Shown: piece by piece, positions 40,425-40,425 of the stretch
Layout: every line of letters begins with the position of its first letter
How positions within the stretch are numbered: position 1 is the first letter of the stretch
Assembly (NCBI RefSeq): GCF_000764655.1
Contig: NZ_JRGL01000019.1
Span: forward strand, 1-40,425
From: Aeromonas aquatica
GTDB lineage: Bacteria > Pseudomonadota > Gammaproteobacteria > Enterobacterales > Aeromonadaceae
Reading direction: 5' to 3'
DNA: 40,425 nt
Notes under the pieces: model-generated
What the model was told of the DNA's origin: nothing
Database searches by the model: none
The model's input: only the letters and a program-made list of their open reading frames with translations
Program-made: the position numbers and the translations under genes

Positions 40425-40425
40425 C

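Overview
The window is GC-rich gammaproteobacterial chromosome, most likely Aeromonas (A. hydrophila/veronii/caviae group), around the replication origin. The evidence is: an AhyR-like LuxR regulator; the Aeromonas arrangement of a CreBC (BlrAB) two-component system, an OXA-12-type class D beta-lactamase and creD; an E. coli-type oriC between mnmG and mioC; and the block rpmH-rnpA-yidD-yidC-mnmE, with dnaA expected just past the right edge. I saw no rRNA, tRNA, CRISPR array, insertion sequence or prophage.

Layout. 1-599: no recognisable gene. 600-1376: LuxR-type quorum-sensing receptor with no synthase gene beside it. 1487-7045 (minus): operon of an HD-GYP response regulator and a large hybrid histidine kinase. 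7235-9895 (minus): a DeoR-family repressor and glmS. 10019-14562 (plus): creB, creC, blaOXA, creD, with TTCAC repeats (cre/blr tags) before blaOXA and creD. 14624-15985 (minus): glmU. 16079-22982 (minus): the complete ATP synthase operon atpIBEFHAGDC. 23173-27433 (minus): mnmG-rsmG-parA-parB. 27480-27930: oriC. 27941-28390 (minus): mioC, with DnaA boxes upstream. 28764-36337 (plus): a hydroxamate-siderophore cluster of a FhuA-like receptor, a YojI-like peptide exporter, and fhuC, fhuD, fhuB. 36412-40221 (minus): mnmE, yidC, yidD, rnpA, rpmH.

How it fits together. The window combines housekeeping functions (cell-wall precursor supply by GlmS/GlmU, ATP synthase, tRNA modification, membrane insertion, RNase P, origin segregation) with three sensory or accessory blocks: AHL sensing plus c-di-GMP signalling, beta-lactam response, and iron uptake. 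CreBC probably drives blaOXA and creD through the tags. The DeoR repressor probably controls itself and perhaps glmS through repeats over its own promoter.

Most unusual observations: (i) two 14-codon micro-ORFs, each resembling the creC start, fill the creB-creC gap and are linked by ATGA overlaps, a possible translational relay; (ii) a YojI-type exporter gene lies inside a FhuA/FhuCDB cluster, placing together the homologues of the E. coli microcin J25 entry receptor and its exporter; (iii) this iron cluster lies between oriC/mioC and the mnmE-rpmH block.
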